DNA of 62,276 bases from Desulfuromusa kysingii (GTDB lineage: Bacteria > Desulfobacterota > Desulfuromonadia > Desulfuromonadales > Geopsychrobacteraceae). Location: assembly GCF_900107645.1 (NCBI RefSeq), contig NZ_FNQN01000014.1:1-62276 (forward strand). Reading direction: 5' to 3'. The notes under the pieces are model-generated. The model saw nothing but the letters and a program-made list of their open reading frames with translations, ran no database searches and had not been told where the DNA came from. Shown piece after piece: positions 1 to 9,588 of this stretch; the first letter of the stretch is position 1, and each line of letters begins with the position of its first letter. Position numbers and translations under genes: made by a program.

Positions 1-231
1 GAATTGCTAAGCAAAACAGATATGCTCAAAGCAAGCCCCTTTCGACCATTGCAAACATTGGGAAAGAGTTTGACAAATTGGCTGACTGCTATAGCACGCA
101 TGTTCCGTTATTATAAAAGCAATGGAATTGTAGAAGGGTTTCATCGAAAAATGAAATTGATTCAGCGCAGAGCCTACGGATTCAGAAACTTTGAAAATTA
201 TCGGTTGCGGGTTAGAGTGTTGTGCGGTTAA
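1..231 (+). CDS. ISL3-family transposase, C-terminal end (cut by window edge)
   Basis: Only the last ~76 residues are present; the frame is open to the first base, so the true start is outside the window. The stretch around residues 40-70 (SNGIVEGFHRKMKLI, then QRRAYGFRNFENYRLRVR) is the typical C-terminal end of the DDE_Tnp_ISL3 domain, including the last catalytic-core Glu (VEGFHRK). The element would mobilise itself by DDE transposition. Its right terminal inverted repeat should lie between the stop and the tRNA-Leu terminator (about 232-315), but I cannot define it without the left end. It abuts tRNA-Leu and the pilR side of the pilus cluster. Whether the full element is intact cannot be judged from this window. 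Confidence 0.8.
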   Translation, partial: ELLSKTDMLKASPFRPLQTLGKSLTNWLTAIARMFRYYKSNGIVEGFHRKMKLIQRRAYGFRNFENYRLRVRVLCG

Positions 232-315
232 AACAGAATAGAAATTTGATCGGTTTAAGTGGCGGGATATTTGTCCATCCCCTTTCTTTGGTGTAGACCC
301 CCTTAATCTCAAGTC

Positions 316-354
316 AAAAAAATAATCCCAACAACCTAAGTTATTGGGATTATT
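316..354 (-). terminator. Rho-independent terminator of tRNA-Leu
   Basis: Minus-strand reading gives an 11-bp stem AATAATCCCAA / TTGGGATTATT (344-354 with 321-331), a 12-nt loop, then a run of T. It lies 9 nt beyond the tRNA 3' CCA, so it ends the single-gene tRNA transcript. Confidence 0.85.
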
Positions 355-362
355 AATTTTGA

Positions 363-449
363 TGGTACCCGGGACGAGAATCGAACTCGTACAGGATTAC
401 TCCCGAGGGATTTTAAGTCCCTTGCGTCTACCAGTTCCGCCACCCGGGC
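363..449 (-). tRNA. tRNA-Leu, anticodon TAA
   Basis: The minus strand reads GCCCGGGTGGCGG...GTTCGATTCTCG...CCCGGGTACCA. The 7-bp acceptor stem (GCCCGGG with CCCGGGT) closes, the T loop GTTCGATTC is canonical, and the anticodon loop CTTAAAA gives anticodon TAA (reads UUA). The length of 87 nt, with a long variable arm (CTCGGGAGTAATCCTG region), is as expected for a class II leucine tRNA, and the CCA end is encoded. It sits between pilR and an ISL3 transposase end; tRNA 3' ends are common landing sites, but I see no duplicated 3' end here. Confidence 0.95.
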
Positions 450-460
450 TTGGATTTGCT

Positions 461-488
461 ATCTTAGTGATTCTTGACCATCTGTCAA
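461..488 (-). promoter_or_regulatory. Sigma-70-type promoter for tRNA-Leu
   Basis: Minus strand: TTGACA (483-488), 16-nt spacer, TAAGAT (461-466, 4 of 6 to TATAAT). The predicted start falls within ~5-8 nt of the tRNA 5' end at 449, as is usual for tRNA genes. Confidence 0.6.
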
Positions 489-523
489 CTTTATTTTTTT
501 ATTTAACCGAGGGTCAGCCATTT

Positions 524-1918
524 TTATGGTTTTTCACAATCATCACCGATTCCCAACTTAGACAAACGATACCTGATGGAGCGAAAATTGATCCCTAATA
601 GCTCTGCAGCGCGCTTTCTGACCCCACCAGCTTTTTCGAGGGCTTGCAACAGGATAGCTCTTTCCATATTTTCCAACCATTTTTCGAGATCGAACCCCTC
701 TTCGGGAAGATCACCTAACGGTTCGCAGATATGATGTCGTTTATTTTTGATCTGATCGGGGAGGCAATCGATGGTCAATTTATCTGCTTCACCAAGAACG
801 ACACAACGCTCAACCAGGTTTTCCAACTCACGAACATTGCCTGGCCAATCATAATTGAGCAGGTACTCTAAAGCACGTTTTTCAATTGGATATCCATCTT
901 TCCCTGTCAATCTTGCATAAAAACTCTGAATAAGCAGGGGGATATCGTCTGATCTGGTTCGCAGTGGTGGAAGTTCGATGGAGACGACATTTAAACGATA
1001 ATAGAGATCTTCGCGAAACTCACCATCTTTGATCATGGCGGATAAGTCCTGATTCGTAGCCGCAACAAGACGGATATTCAGAGGAATGTTCTGCGTCCCG
1101 CCAACCCGACGAAACTCTCTTTCTTGAAGAACGCGCAGCAATTTAACCTGCATTCCCATAGGTAATTCGCCAATTTCATCAAGAAATAGAGTTCCATGGT
1201 CGGCAGATTCAAACAATCCTTCTTTACGTTTATCAGCACCGGTAAAAGCACCTTTTTCGTGTCCAAACAATTCACTTTCAAGTAAATTTTCCGGGATAGC
1301 ACCACAGTTGATAGGGACAAAGGCATGCCCTTTGCGACCACTATTTAAATGCAATGCTTTGGCTACCAGTTCCTTCCCGGTACCACTTTCCCCGGTAATT
1401 AGAACATTGACCTGACTGGGTGCAATGCGTTCAAGCAAGGAGATTAACTTTAACATCGCCGGACTATGACCAATCAAACTTTGAAACGAAAAGCGTTGTC
1501 CAAGTTGCTGTTTAAGTTGTCGGTTCTCCTGTTGCAACTGCTCCCGTTCAAGGGCATTTTTTATGACCAGTCGAATTTCATCATTTTTAAACGGCTTGGT
1601 AATGTAATCATATGCCCCTAACTTCATAGCTTCAACCGCTTCTTCCGTCGAAGAGAAAGCCGTCATCATAATCATGGTGACATGATTGTCTTGTGATCGA
1701 AGCTGACGCAACAGCTCAATACCGGTCATCTTTGGCATCTGAATATCGGAAATAATAAGATCGTAACCGTTTTCTTGAGCCATAGAGAGAGCTGTGCTGC
1801 CATCAGCTGCCTGGTCAATCTGATACCCCTGCCGTTGCAATAAAATAGAAAGCATCTCCCGCAAGCTGTTTTCATCATCAACAACAAGAATATTGTATTT
1901 ATTATTTTTAACGGACAT
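524..1918 (-). CDS. pilR: PilR, sigma-54-dependent response regulator of type IV pili
   Basis: NtrC-type activator, 464 residues from the ATG at 1918. Receiver domain residues ~8-120 with acidic pocket (VVDDE) and phospho-Asp58 (IISDIQMPKMTG); AAA+ domain ~145-370 with Walker A GESGTGKE (176-183) and the sigma-54 contact loop GAFTGA (223-228); C-terminal Fis-type helix-turn-helix (KRAAELLGINFRSIRYRL). A TTG six bases upstream is in frame, but GGAAG lies at proper spacing only from the ATG at 1918. The gene follows pilS after 2 nt, so the pair is co-translated. Its neighbours identify it as PilR rather than another NtrC paralogue. A matching sigma-54 promoter lies at 17403-17419 upstream of the minor pilin operon. 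Relatives carry pilA directly downstream; here there is a tRNA and a transposase end instead. Confidence 0.93.
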   Translation of the reverse strand: MSVKNNKYNILVVDDENSLREMLSILLQRQGYQIDQAADGSTALSMAQENGYDLIISDIQMPKMTGIELLRQLRSQDNHVTMIMMTAFSSTEEAVEAMKLGAYDYITKPFKNDEIRLVIKNALEREQLQQENRQLKQQLGQRFSFQSLIGHSPAMLKLISLLERIAPSQVNVLITGESGTGKELVAKALHLNSGRKGHAFVPINCGAIPENLLESELFGHEKGAFTGADKRKEGLFESADHGTLFLDEIGELPMGMQVKLLRVLQEREFRRVGGTQNIPLNIRLVAATNQDLSAMIKDGEFREDLYYRLNVVSIELPPLRTRSDDIPLLIQSFYARLTGKDGYPIEKRALEYLLNYDWPGNVRELENLVERCVVLGEADKLTIDCLPDQIKNKRHHICEPLGDLPEEGFDLEKWLENMERAILLQALEKAGGVRKRAAELLGINFRSIRYRLSKLGIGDDCEKP

Positions 1919-1920
1919 AT

Positions 1921-3552
1921 TCAATCTTCCCCCACAGCAAACCTCAACGTAAACCTGGCTCCTCCAGCAGTCCCTTTATCGACAGCGACAGAACCACCAT
2001 GTGACTCGAGAACCGAGTAGACAGAAGCTAATCCCAAGCCAGTCCCCTTCTCCTTTGTCGAAAAAAATGGCTCAAAGATCCGCTCTATAATCTCATCTGC
2101 AATCCCAGGGCCACTGTCTTCAACAATAATAGCAGGAGCAGGCACAGTTGTGGTGTCAAAAACAAGCTTTCCTTCACCTTGCATCGCTTCAACAGCGTTG
2201 ACGGCCAAATCCCATAAAGCCTGTAATATCTGACCTTGGTCCAGAGAGATGATACATTCTTCAGGATAGTTATGAACAATCTCTACTTTGTTAAATCGGG
2301 GATCGATCGCAAGCATCTCGGTCAGTTGATTCAACATCGAAGCCACATTGACTGGTTCTTTAACCAGCTTTTTAGGCCGTGCAAAGCCAAGGAAATCGGT
2401 CAATAAATGATTGAGTCGGTCTGCTTCTTTGACCACGATCTCCATAAGTTTGAGATCATCGAGCTGAACATTTTCAGCTTCCATAAGCAACTGGACCGAA
2501 CCGCTAATTGAAGCTAGGGGGTTACGGATCTCATGTGCCATCCCTGCAGCCAAACGACCTACTGCAGCGAGGCGATCAGTCCGTTTCAATTCATCTTCAA
2601 TTTTTTTAAAATCAGTTAAATCCTGAAATGTGACTAACACCCCGAGATCTTCGCCAAAATTTCCTTTCGCAGGGGTTGTAGCGTAACCGAGAATCAACCT
2701 TTCCCCGGTTTTTTTAATCACATATCCCTCCGACCGTCGCAGAGGTTTTGAATCAGCATTGGCTCTGACTGGCAACCCTGGAAACAGTTGCGCTGCATCC
2801 TGATCGTAGACATCCTGCAAGGTCAAACCAGTAATCATGGTGGCAGCCCGGTTGAAGGAACGAATCCGCCCTCGTGGATTAATCAACATAAGACCACTGG
2901 CAATATGAGCCAGAATCGTCTGGTTCATCTTTTCCAGTTCATCATAATCGATTGTTTTGCGCTGTAGCTGCTCTTCACTCTGACGCAATCTTTCAGCAAG
3001 AGTTCCGCTGAGTACAGCTATAATAAAAAAGGCGACAGCATGGACAAATAAAGCAGAAAAGAAGGTTCCATCTGAGGCAGAACGAACCAAATTAAGGAAA
3101 TGGAGATAGTTAAAATATTGCAGATCAAGAATGCCGCCAAAGAGGATGACAGCGCAGGCGGCAGCAAGAACAGTCAGTCGTCGTGACAATAAGAAACTGG
3201 CGGATATAATCACGAGCAAATAAGCGAAAGAGAAAACACTTTCAACACCACCGGTAAGGACAATCAAAGCAGAGACAAACAACAGGTCCCAAACAACTTG
3301 AACCTGAGTGAAGAACTGAGTGTTGTCCATTTTTTGCAGCAGCAGTGCTGACACTAATGCTTCTGCATAAGAAACGCCGATCAGTAGAAATAATGGCGGA
3401 ATAAGCGCACGATTAACACTTCCCTGCAGATATAAAATTGCAGCTCCGCCGAGCAGAAAAGTAATAACCGCAGTTCGACAGACTAAATACCATGTCAAAC
3501 TGCGGTTATCGACGTTCAATTTTTGCTTTTTAAAAGGGTCGACTGTGGTCAT
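1921..3552 (-). CDS. pilS: PilS, membrane sensor histidine kinase of the pilus regulon
   Basis: 543 residues. The N-terminal ~190 residues hold about six hydrophobic segments in hairpins with almost no periplasmic loops, the layout of PilS. A PAS domain follows (~205-315), then HisKA with phospho-acceptor His340 in GMAHEIRNPLASI, and HATPase_c with N, G1 and G2 boxes (DLAVNAVEAM, EDSGPGI, GTGLGLASV). Role from the family: autophosphorylates and passes phosphate to PilR; in Pseudomonas it senses pilin in the membrane. The start ATG overlaps the pilC stop by one base (TAATG), so translation is coupled to pilC. Confidence 0.92.
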   Translation of the reverse strand: MTTVDPFKKQKLNVDNRSLTWYLVCRTAVITFLLGGAAILYLQGSVNRALIPPLFLLIGVSYAEALVSALLLQKMDNTQFFTQVQVVWDLLFVSALIVLTGGVESVFSFAYLLVIISASFLLSRRLTVLAAACAVILFGGILDLQYFNYLHFLNLVRSASDGTFFSALFVHAVAFFIIAVLSGTLAERLRQSEEQLQRKTIDYDELEKMNQTILAHIASGLMLINPRGRIRSFNRAATMITGLTLQDVYDQDAAQLFPGLPVRANADSKPLRRSEGYVIKKTGERLILGYATTPAKGNFGEDLGVLVTFQDLTDFKKIEDELKRTDRLAAVGRLAAGMAHEIRNPLASISGSVQLLMEAENVQLDDLKLMEIVVKEADRLNHLLTDFLGFARPKKLVKEPVNVASMLNQLTEMLAIDPRFNKVEIVHNYPEECIISLDQGQILQALWDLAVNAVEAMQGEGKLVFDTTTVPAPAIIVEDSGPGIADEIIERIFEPFFSTKEKGTGLGLASVYSVLESHGGSVAVDKGTAGGARFTLRFAVGED

Positions 3553-4769
3553 TAACCGCCAACTGTTCCTGCCAACTTGAAGATTGGAAGATACATAGCG
3601 ATAACCAACCCACCGACAGTTGTTCCCAAAAACAACATCAGCAAAGGCTCCATCATTGCGGTCAAATTGCCAACCGCATCATCAACCTCGTCATCATAAA
3701 AATCGGCAATTTTGCTCAACATCGTATCTAATGCACCCGCTTGTTCACCAACTTCAATCATCTGACAAACCATCGGCGGAAAGACACCTGAGGCCTTCAA
3801 TGGCTCAGCAATTGTCTTACCTTCACTGATACTTGACCTGACTTGAGCTACCGCCTTTTCAACCGTGCGATTACCAGCTGTTTTCTGGACAATCTCAAGA
3901 CCATCAAGAATGGGGACACCGCTGGAAATCATCGTCGACAGGGTGCGCGCAAACTTGGCAACAGCAACTTTACGAATTAAGATACCGAACACGGGAAGCT
4001 TTAATGCCCAATTGTCAATTTTATCCCGCCCCTTATTTGATGCATAGATCTTTTTGAAAGAAAAAATAAGTAAGACAATCAGCCCGATGATAACCAGAAT
4101 ATAATCCTGGATAAAATTACTGATATTAATGACTATCTGGGTCGGGGCAGGTAGAGCACCACCGAAATCGGCAAACATTTTTTCAAAAGCGGGGATAACA
4201 AAAACCAGAATAACGGCAATAACTACAAATGCGATACCAATGATCGTGGTCGGGTAGGTCATCGCACTCTTCACTTGCTTTTTCAGTTTCAACGCTTTTT
4301 CAATATAAACAGCTAAACGGTTGAGAATTGTATCAAGAATACCGCCAACCTCACCAGCTGCGACCAGATTGACATAAAGCTCATTAAATGCCTTTGGGTG
4401 TTTCTTCAAAGCATCGGCAAATGTCGATCCTGATTCCACATCGTCTTTAACTTTGAGTAAAATTTCTTTAAATGTCTTGTTTTCCTGCTGGTTAGAAAGG
4501 ATATCCAAACACTGTACCAAGGGTAAGCCAGCATCAATCATGGTGGCAAACTGACGGGTAAAAACAACAATGTCCTTGGTTGTTATCTTAGGCTTAAGAA
4601 AGCTTATATTCAGTTCCGCATTAAGCCCTTTACCCGCCTCTTTTATTTTATTTGCTTGCACCCCCTGGCGGCGCAAATTTGCCTGAACTGCTGCTTCACT
4701 AGCAGCTTCCATGGTCCCTTTGGCGCTTTTACCGTCTCTTCCGCGCCCCGTCCAAGCGAATGTTGGCAT
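3552..4769 (-). CDS. pilC: PilC, inner-membrane platform protein of type IV pili
   Basis: 405 residues, the usual length. Two GspF/T2SSF domains (about 75-195 and 275-395), each ending in hydrophobic helices, with the N-terminal FxWxGRGRDGK signature typical of GspF/PilC. PilC sits in the inner membrane, binds the assembly and retraction ATPases and turns their motion into pilus extension or withdrawal. The start ATG at 4769 has AAAGGGG seven bases upstream. It is 40 nt downstream of pilT and one base into pilS, making the order pilB-pilT-pilC-pilS-pilR one likely transcript. Confidence 0.94.
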   Translation of the reverse strand: MPTFAWTGRGRDGKSAKGTMEAASEAAVQANLRRQGVQANKIKEAGKGLNAELNISFLKPKITTKDIVVFTRQFATMIDAGLPLVQCLDILSNQQENKTFKEILLKVKDDVESGSTFADALKKHPKAFNELYVNLVAAGEVGGILDTILNRLAVYIEKALKLKKQVKSAMTYPTTIIGIAFVVIAVILVFVIPAFEKMFADFGGALPAPTQIVINISNFIQDYILVIIGLIVLLIFSFKKIYASNKGRDKIDNWALKLPVFGILIRKVAVAKFARTLSTMISSGVPILDGLEIVQKTAGNRTVEKAVAQVRSSISEGKTIAEPLKASGVFPPMVCQMIEVGEQAGALDTMLSKIADFYDDEVDDAVGNLTAMMEPLLMLFLGTTVGGLVIAMYLPIFKLAGTVGG

Positions 4770-4809
4770 GATTTACCCCTTTCCACTGACTCTATTCGTT
4801 AAATGTTTA

Positions 4810-5922
4810 CTATCGTCCCTGCCCTGGATTGATGGTCTTTTTCCGACCGAGAATTGCACCAGGGTTGGCAAACATTTGTTTCAATTCATCCAAGTCATGA
4901 GAACGCATCATTGCATCCTCTTGAGTAATCTGTCGTGAGTGGGCCAGAAGGAATAAAGATTGGTTTAACGTCTGCATTGAAAATTTATCCTGCCCAACTT
5001 GCATCTGTGAATAGATCTGGTGAATTTTATCTTCTCGAATCAAGTTTCGGATGGCTGCGTTTGGCACCATGACTTCCAAAGCCATGACCCGTCCCTTGCC
5101 GTTAGCATGCGGCATCAGGCTCTGAGACAAGACCCCTTCCAAGACAAAAGAGAGTTGGGTCCGCACCTGAGATTGTTGCGTATCAGGGAAAACATCAATG
5201 ATCCGATTCATGGTCTGGACACAAGAGTTCGTATGTAAGGTTGCAAAACAGAGGTGACCTGTTTCTGCAATGGTTAAGGCCGCTTCAATTGTTTCAATAT
5301 CCCGTAACTCACCCAATAAAACCACATCGGGATCTTGGCGTAAGATATATTTTAAGGCTTTTTTAAACGATTGAGTATCGGCACCGACTTCACGTTGATT
5401 CACCAGACATTTTTTGTGCGGGTGTAAATACTCAATAGGATCCTCAATGGTAATAATATGTTCACTGCGCTCGCGGTTAATTGCATCAATGATTGCCGCG
5501 AGAGTAGTTGTCTTGCCGCTCCCTGTCGGACCGGTGACAAGAACCAATCCTCGCGGTTTTTTTGATAAGCTTCTGACAACGGGTGGCAAACCAAGATCGT
5601 CGAAAGTCTTAATTTCAAATGGGATAGCTCGAAATGCCCCGGAAACAGCGCCCCGCTGTACAAATATATTGCCACGAAAGCGAGATAACCCCTTAACACC
5701 AAAAGATAAATCCAACTCACTTTCTTCTTCGAACTTGCGCTTCTGAGCATCCGTCAACACACTATAGCAAAGCTGTTTGGTTTCCGCAGAAGTCAAATTG
5801 GCGCCGCTGGTAACGGTCATTTTCCCATCAATTCTGATCTGAGGAGCTGACCCTGTTGAGATATGCAAGTCTGAAGCACCCTGCTCAATCATTGTTTTGA
5901 GCAATTGATGCATATTAGCCAT
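4810..5922 (-). CDS. pilT: PilT, pilus retraction ATPase
   Basis: 370 residues, close to the family norm (~345-370). N-terminal PAS-like region followed by the RecA-like core: Walker A GPTGSGKT (131-138), Asp box with ITIEDPIEYLH (~157-167), Walker B GELRD (204-208) and His box (TGHLCFATLHT). The AIRNLIRE motif needed for retraction is present near residue 290. This hexameric ATPase depolymerises pili and powers twitching and DNA uptake. The ATG at 5922 is used because AAGGA lies 7 nt before it; a second ATG three codons on is possible. Confidence 0.95.
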   Translation of the reverse strand: MANMHQLLKTMIEQGASDLHISTGSAPQIRIDGKMTVTSGANLTSAETKQLCYSVLTDAQKRKFEEESELDLSFGVKGLSRFRGNIFVQRGAVSGAFRAIPFEIKTFDDLGLPPVVRSLSKKPRGLVLVTGPTGSGKTTTLAAIIDAINRERSEHIITIEDPIEYLHPHKKCLVNQREVGADTQSFKKALKYILRQDPDVVLLGELRDIETIEAALTIAETGHLCFATLHTNSCVQTMNRIIDVFPDTQQSQVRTQLSFVLEGVLSQSLMPHANGKGRVMALEVMVPNAAIRNLIREDKIHQIYSQMQVGQDKFSMQTLNQSLFLLAHSRQITQEDAMMRSHDLDELKQMFANPGAILGRKKTINPGQGR

Positions 5923-6005
5923 AAAGAGATCCTTTCAAAAAGTCCAAATATGCAGGTACGCAAAGAAGCACTGAGAATGACTTATTCTTAAACAACACGA
6001 GAAGA

Positions 6006-7709
6006 TTAATCATCAGAGACTGTTGTTCGCAAAACTTCTTCCAGAGTCGTCATCCCTTCCATTAACTTGGTTATCGCCGACTGGCGCATAGTCTTAACTC
6101 CAAGCCGCATTGATTCCTGTTTGATTTCTGCTGTGTTTGCCCCTGACAAGATCATCTCTTTAATATCTTCGAACATCGGCATCACCTGATAAATACCGAT
6201 TCGGCCTTTGTACCCGGTATCATTGCAAACACTACAACCACGCCCTTTGTAGGTTGTAAATTTACCGATTTGATTTTCCGGTACACCTGCAGCAATCAGT
6301 GCCTCTTTAGAGTGCTTTTCAGGCTCTTTACATTCAGAACAAACCCTCCGTCCCAGACGTTGAGCTGAGATCAGATTGACAGCCGATGCGACCAGAAAGG
6401 GTTCAATCCCCATATTCAAAAGACGATTGACAGTACTGGGAGCATCATTTGTATGCAACGTTGAGAGGACCATATGACCAGTCAAAGCAGCTTTGACACC
6501 AATCTCTGCGGTTTCAAAGTCACGGATTTCCCCAATCATGATAATGTCGGGATCCTGGCGCAGAAAAGCTCTAAGCGCTGCCGCAAAATTAAGGCCAATT
6601 TCTTCGTGCATTTGCACTTGGTTGATACCCGCAAAGTTAAACTCTACCGGATCCTCGGCCGTTGAAATATTTTCTGTCGTTCCATTCAACTCAGAAAGAG
6701 CCGAATAAAGAGAAACTGTTTTCCCGCTCCCCGTCGGCCCAGTCACCAGAACCATGCCAAAAGGCTTGTGGATTTCTTTTTTAAACCACTCCAGAGCTTT
6801 TTCTTCATACCCTAACTTGGTCATATCCAGTTGCAGATTGCTTTTATCCAGTAGCCGCAGAACGATCTTTTCACCAAAGAGGGTTGGTAAACAGTTGACG
6901 CGATAGTCCATTTCCTGATTACGGCCCATCTTGATCTTGATCCGACCATCTTGAGGCAGCCGTCTTTCGGCAATGTCCATCGTCGCCATAATTTTAATCC
7001 GCGAAGTAATGGCATTTTTCAATTTACGTGGCGGTTTCATCACCTCATACAGCACCCCGTCAATCCGGTAACGTACTCGAAATGCATGTTCATAAGGTTC
7101 GATATGAATATCTGAAGCTTTTTTCTTGATCGCATCCGTAAGAATCAGGTTGACCAGTTTAACAACAGGAGCGTCCTCACTGGCACGCTCCAGTTCGCTA
7201 ACATCGTCATAACCGACGTCATCAACTAGTTCCAGATCATCAAAATCCTCAAGACCCTCCAAGGCATCTGCCATACTAGAACTTTGATCATAAAGTTTAT
7301 CGATAGCGTCCTTGATGGCCGCTTCTGCAGCAACCACAACTTCCACGTTGAAGCCGGTCATGAACTTGATGTCATCGATAGCAAAGATATTTGAGGGATC
7401 GGCCATGGCAACAATCAATGTTGCTCCAGCTCGATTAATAGGGACGAGTTGGTATTTTTGTGCAACTTCAGCAGGAACTAAAGAGACAATCGCCGGATCA
7501 ACGTCAAATTCGGCAAGATCAATAGAGGGGACACCATAGTGTTTCGATAAAAATGAAGCGAGATCGTGTTCCTGGACATAACCAAGTTTCACTAAAGCGG
7601 CACCCAAGCGAGTGCCTTCTTTCTTTTGTTCGGAAATGGCATTAGCCAACTGGGTATCAGAAATTAATTGGTTACGAACCAGCAACTCTCCAAGACGACT
7701 AGCACTCAT
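6006..7709 (-). CDS. pilB: PilB, pilus assembly ATPase
   Basis: 567 residues. N-terminal MshEN/GspE_N domain (~1-145; RLGELLVRNQLIS...), an acidic linker (LEDFDDLELVDD), then the secretion ATPase core with Walker A GPTGSGKT (324-331), Walker B IGEIRD and His box (GHMVLSTLHTN), and a zinc-binding tetracysteine (CSEC ... CSVC) near 455-495 that separates PilB from PilT. The MshEN domain binds c-di-GMP in several homologues, which is of note because a diguanylate cyclase is encoded at 37147-38529. ATG at 7709 with AGGAAGG about 12 nt upstream. It is 57 nt downstream of aroE. Confidence 0.95.
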   Translation of the reverse strand: MSASRLGELLVRNQLISDTQLANAISEQKKEGTRLGAALVKLGYVQEHDLASFLSKHYGVPSIDLAEFDVDPAIVSLVPAEVAQKYQLVPINRAGATLIVAMADPSNIFAIDDIKFMTGFNVEVVVAAEAAIKDAIDKLYDQSSSMADALEGLEDFDDLELVDDVGYDDVSELERASEDAPVVKLVNLILTDAIKKKASDIHIEPYEHAFRVRYRIDGVLYEVMKPPRKLKNAITSRIKIMATMDIAERRLPQDGRIKIKMGRNQEMDYRVNCLPTLFGEKIVLRLLDKSNLQLDMTKLGYEEKALEWFKKEIHKPFGMVLVTGPTGSGKTVSLYSALSELNGTTENISTAEDPVEFNFAGINQVQMHEEIGLNFAAALRAFLRQDPDIIMIGEIRDFETAEIGVKAALTGHMVLSTLHTNDAPSTVNRLLNMGIEPFLVASAVNLISAQRLGRRVCSECKEPEKHSKEALIAAGVPENQIGKFTTYKGRGCSVCNDTGYKGRIGIYQVMPMFEDIKEMILSGANTAEIKQESMRLGVKTMRQSAITKLMEGMTTLEEVLRTTVSDD

Positions 7710-7766
7710 CGAACAACAATCCCTTCCTATTTACATTTAATCTGCGGTGACACTGATTTAACAAAT

Positions 7767-8618
7767 TTAGCCTGAGACCAATGTTTTCCGCATAAAACCA
7801 GATGGGGGGCGAATCCCGGTCCAAAGAAAAAAAGCATCTTCTCCTTGAGCGGCCAACATTCCCAGGCCATCGGCACAAAGATGCCCGGCCAAACGGGCGT
7901 TTTTAAGCAGCGGTGTTTCAGATGGGGAATATACCATATCAAATATTAATGCGCTACACTTAATGTTCTCCAATGGTAGAAAATTCACAGATTCACCGTG
8001 CAAACCAACCGATGTTGTATTCACGATTAAATCTGCAAGTGATAATGATTGGCGATAAAAAGGATCGAGATAGTCTGCGGCATAAAAGTCAACGGTGGGA
8101 AAATGGAGCTGTAGATCGTTGACAAGTTCCACAGCTCTGGACTTATGTCTGTTGGCAACGGTTATAGATTTCACTCCAGCGGAGACCAAGGCGACGACAC
8201 ATGCCCGACAAGCCCCACCGGCACCTAATACGACGACATTTCGACCAGTGGGACAAAACGTTAACTCCTGCTGGACCGCCTTGATAAAACCGCTGGCATC
8301 GGTATTGTAGCCGCTCAATATGCCATTTTTATTCACAACAGTGTTGACAGCCCCAATCAGTTGAGCAGCAGGATCTATACGGTCGAGAAGCGGTAGAATA
8401 GCTTCTTTATGCGGGATTGTGACATTAACACCAGCGATATCTAATGCACGTAACCCGGCAACAGCAGCGGGCAAATCATCAGGGGCAACATGAAAGGGGG
8501 TATAGACCGCATCAATTGCATGAAATTGAAAAGCATGATTTTGCATTAAAGGAGAAAGAGAGTGGGCAACAGGATCACCCAAAAGGCCATAAACACGACT
8601 TTTCCCAGAGATATCCAT
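7767..8618 (-). CDS. aroE: Shikimate dehydrogenase
   Basis: 283 residues. Substrate-binding SLSP (20-23), catalytic Lys71 in NVTIPHK and Asp107 in NTDASG, and the NADP-binding loop GAGGACRA followed by ANRHKSRA, whose Arg/Lys fit NADPH. Catalyses 3-dehydroshikimate to shikimate in aromatic amino acid synthesis. The start codon follows the ribF stop by seven bases, with TAAGGA as ribosome binding site. It sits between ribF and pilB. Confidence 0.95.
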   Translation of the reverse strand: MDISGKSRVYGLLGDPVAHSLSPLMQNHAFQFHAIDAVYTPFHVAPDDLPAAVAGLRALDIAGVNVTIPHKEAILPLLDRIDPAAQLIGAVNTVVNKNGILSGYNTDASGFIKAVQQELTFCPTGRNVVVLGAGGACRACVVALVSAGVKSITVANRHKSRAVELVNDLQLHFPTVDFYAADYLDPFYRQSLSLADLIVNTTSVGLHGESVNFLPLENIKCSALIFDMVYSPSETPLLKNARLAGHLCADGLGMLAAQGEDAFFLWTGIRPPSGFMRKTLVSG

Positions 8619-8625
8619 TGTATCC

Positions 8626-9588
8626 TTACTTCAAAGACAGATATTCACGGTATTGAATGATTTGCGTAGATTGCAGAATCTGCCGTGCTTGCAACACATC
8701 AGCTGCAATGGCGCTCACCAGCTCCTCAGAACTGGAAAACTTCACTTCTCCGCGCAACCGTTCGACAAAATAAATGCGCAAGGTCTGGCCATATAATTGC
8801 CCCGTATAGTCGAGTAAATGAACCTCAATGGTCGAAGTTTTACCACCAAAAGTCGGCCTATTCCCAAGACTAACAACCCCGCCGTACTCCTGCGAGCCGT
8901 TTCTAACCTTGACGACATAAACACCCGGAGCTGGCAACAGTTCTTTGTCAGTCTGCAAATTAGCAGTTGGATAGCCGAGCTCTCGCCCGCGCTGATCTCC
9001 TGGCACAACCTGACCTTCTAAATTATATTGCCGCCCAAGCAGTCCGACCACCCCAGCCATATCACCTGCAGCAACCAGGTTACGAATTCGGGTTGAACTG
9101 TATGCCAAGCCGTCCGCGCCAACGGGCTGGAGAACTTCAACCGAAAACCCATACTTGACTCCGCAAGCTTGCAGAAAATCAGCATTCCCACGCCGCCCCT
9201 TGCCAAAAGCGTAATCATACCCAACAACCAAGGCCTTAATGTGCAGCTTTGCCAACAAGATATCTTCGACAAATTGCTCTGGTGTCATCGCTGCAAACTC
9301 AGCAGTAAACGGGGTCTTAATCAGGTAATCAACATGGGATGCCGCAATGAGACGTTCTTTTTCCGCAGGGGTATTGAGTAACTTCGGAGCTCTGTCAGGA
9401 GCTAAAAATTTAAGGGGATGGGGGTCGAAGGTGTAAACAACAGCTGGACAATTCAATTGTCGAGCCGTCTTAACCAGATGACGAAACAACTCACGATGGC
9501 CAAGATGGACACCATCAAAATTACCTAGAGTTACTGCACAAGGGGCAATAGCATCAGGAAGATCGACAAGAGACTCTATAATTTGCAT
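8626..9588 (-). CDS. ribF: Bifunctional riboflavin kinase / FAD synthetase
   Basis: 320 residues, full length. N-terminal nucleotidyltransferase domain (~15-165) with LGNFDGVHLGHREL (an HxGH-type motif) and STRIR; C-terminal flavokinase domain (~185-310) with GRELGYPTAN, the PTAN motif binding Mg-ATP. Converts riboflavin to FMN and FAD. It precedes aroE by 7 nt and follows the second fimT after about 170 nt. That gap (9589-9756) shows no clear promoter to me. Confidence 0.95.
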   Translation of the reverse strand: MQIIESLVDLPDAIAPCAVTLGNFDGVHLGHRELFRHLVKTARQLNCPAVVYTFDPHPLKFLAPDRAPKLLNTPAEKERLIAASHVDYLIKTPFTAEFAAMTPEQFVEDILLAKLHIKALVVGYDYAFGKGRRGNADFLQACGVKYGFSVEVLQPVGADGLAYSSTRIRNLVAAGDMAGVVGLLGRQYNLEGQVVPGDQRGRELGYPTANLQTDKELLPAPGVYVVKVRNGSQEYGGVVSLGNRPTFGGKTSTIEVHLLDYTGQLYGQTLRIYFVERLRGEVKFSSSEELVSAIAADVLQARQILQSTQIIQYREYLSLK

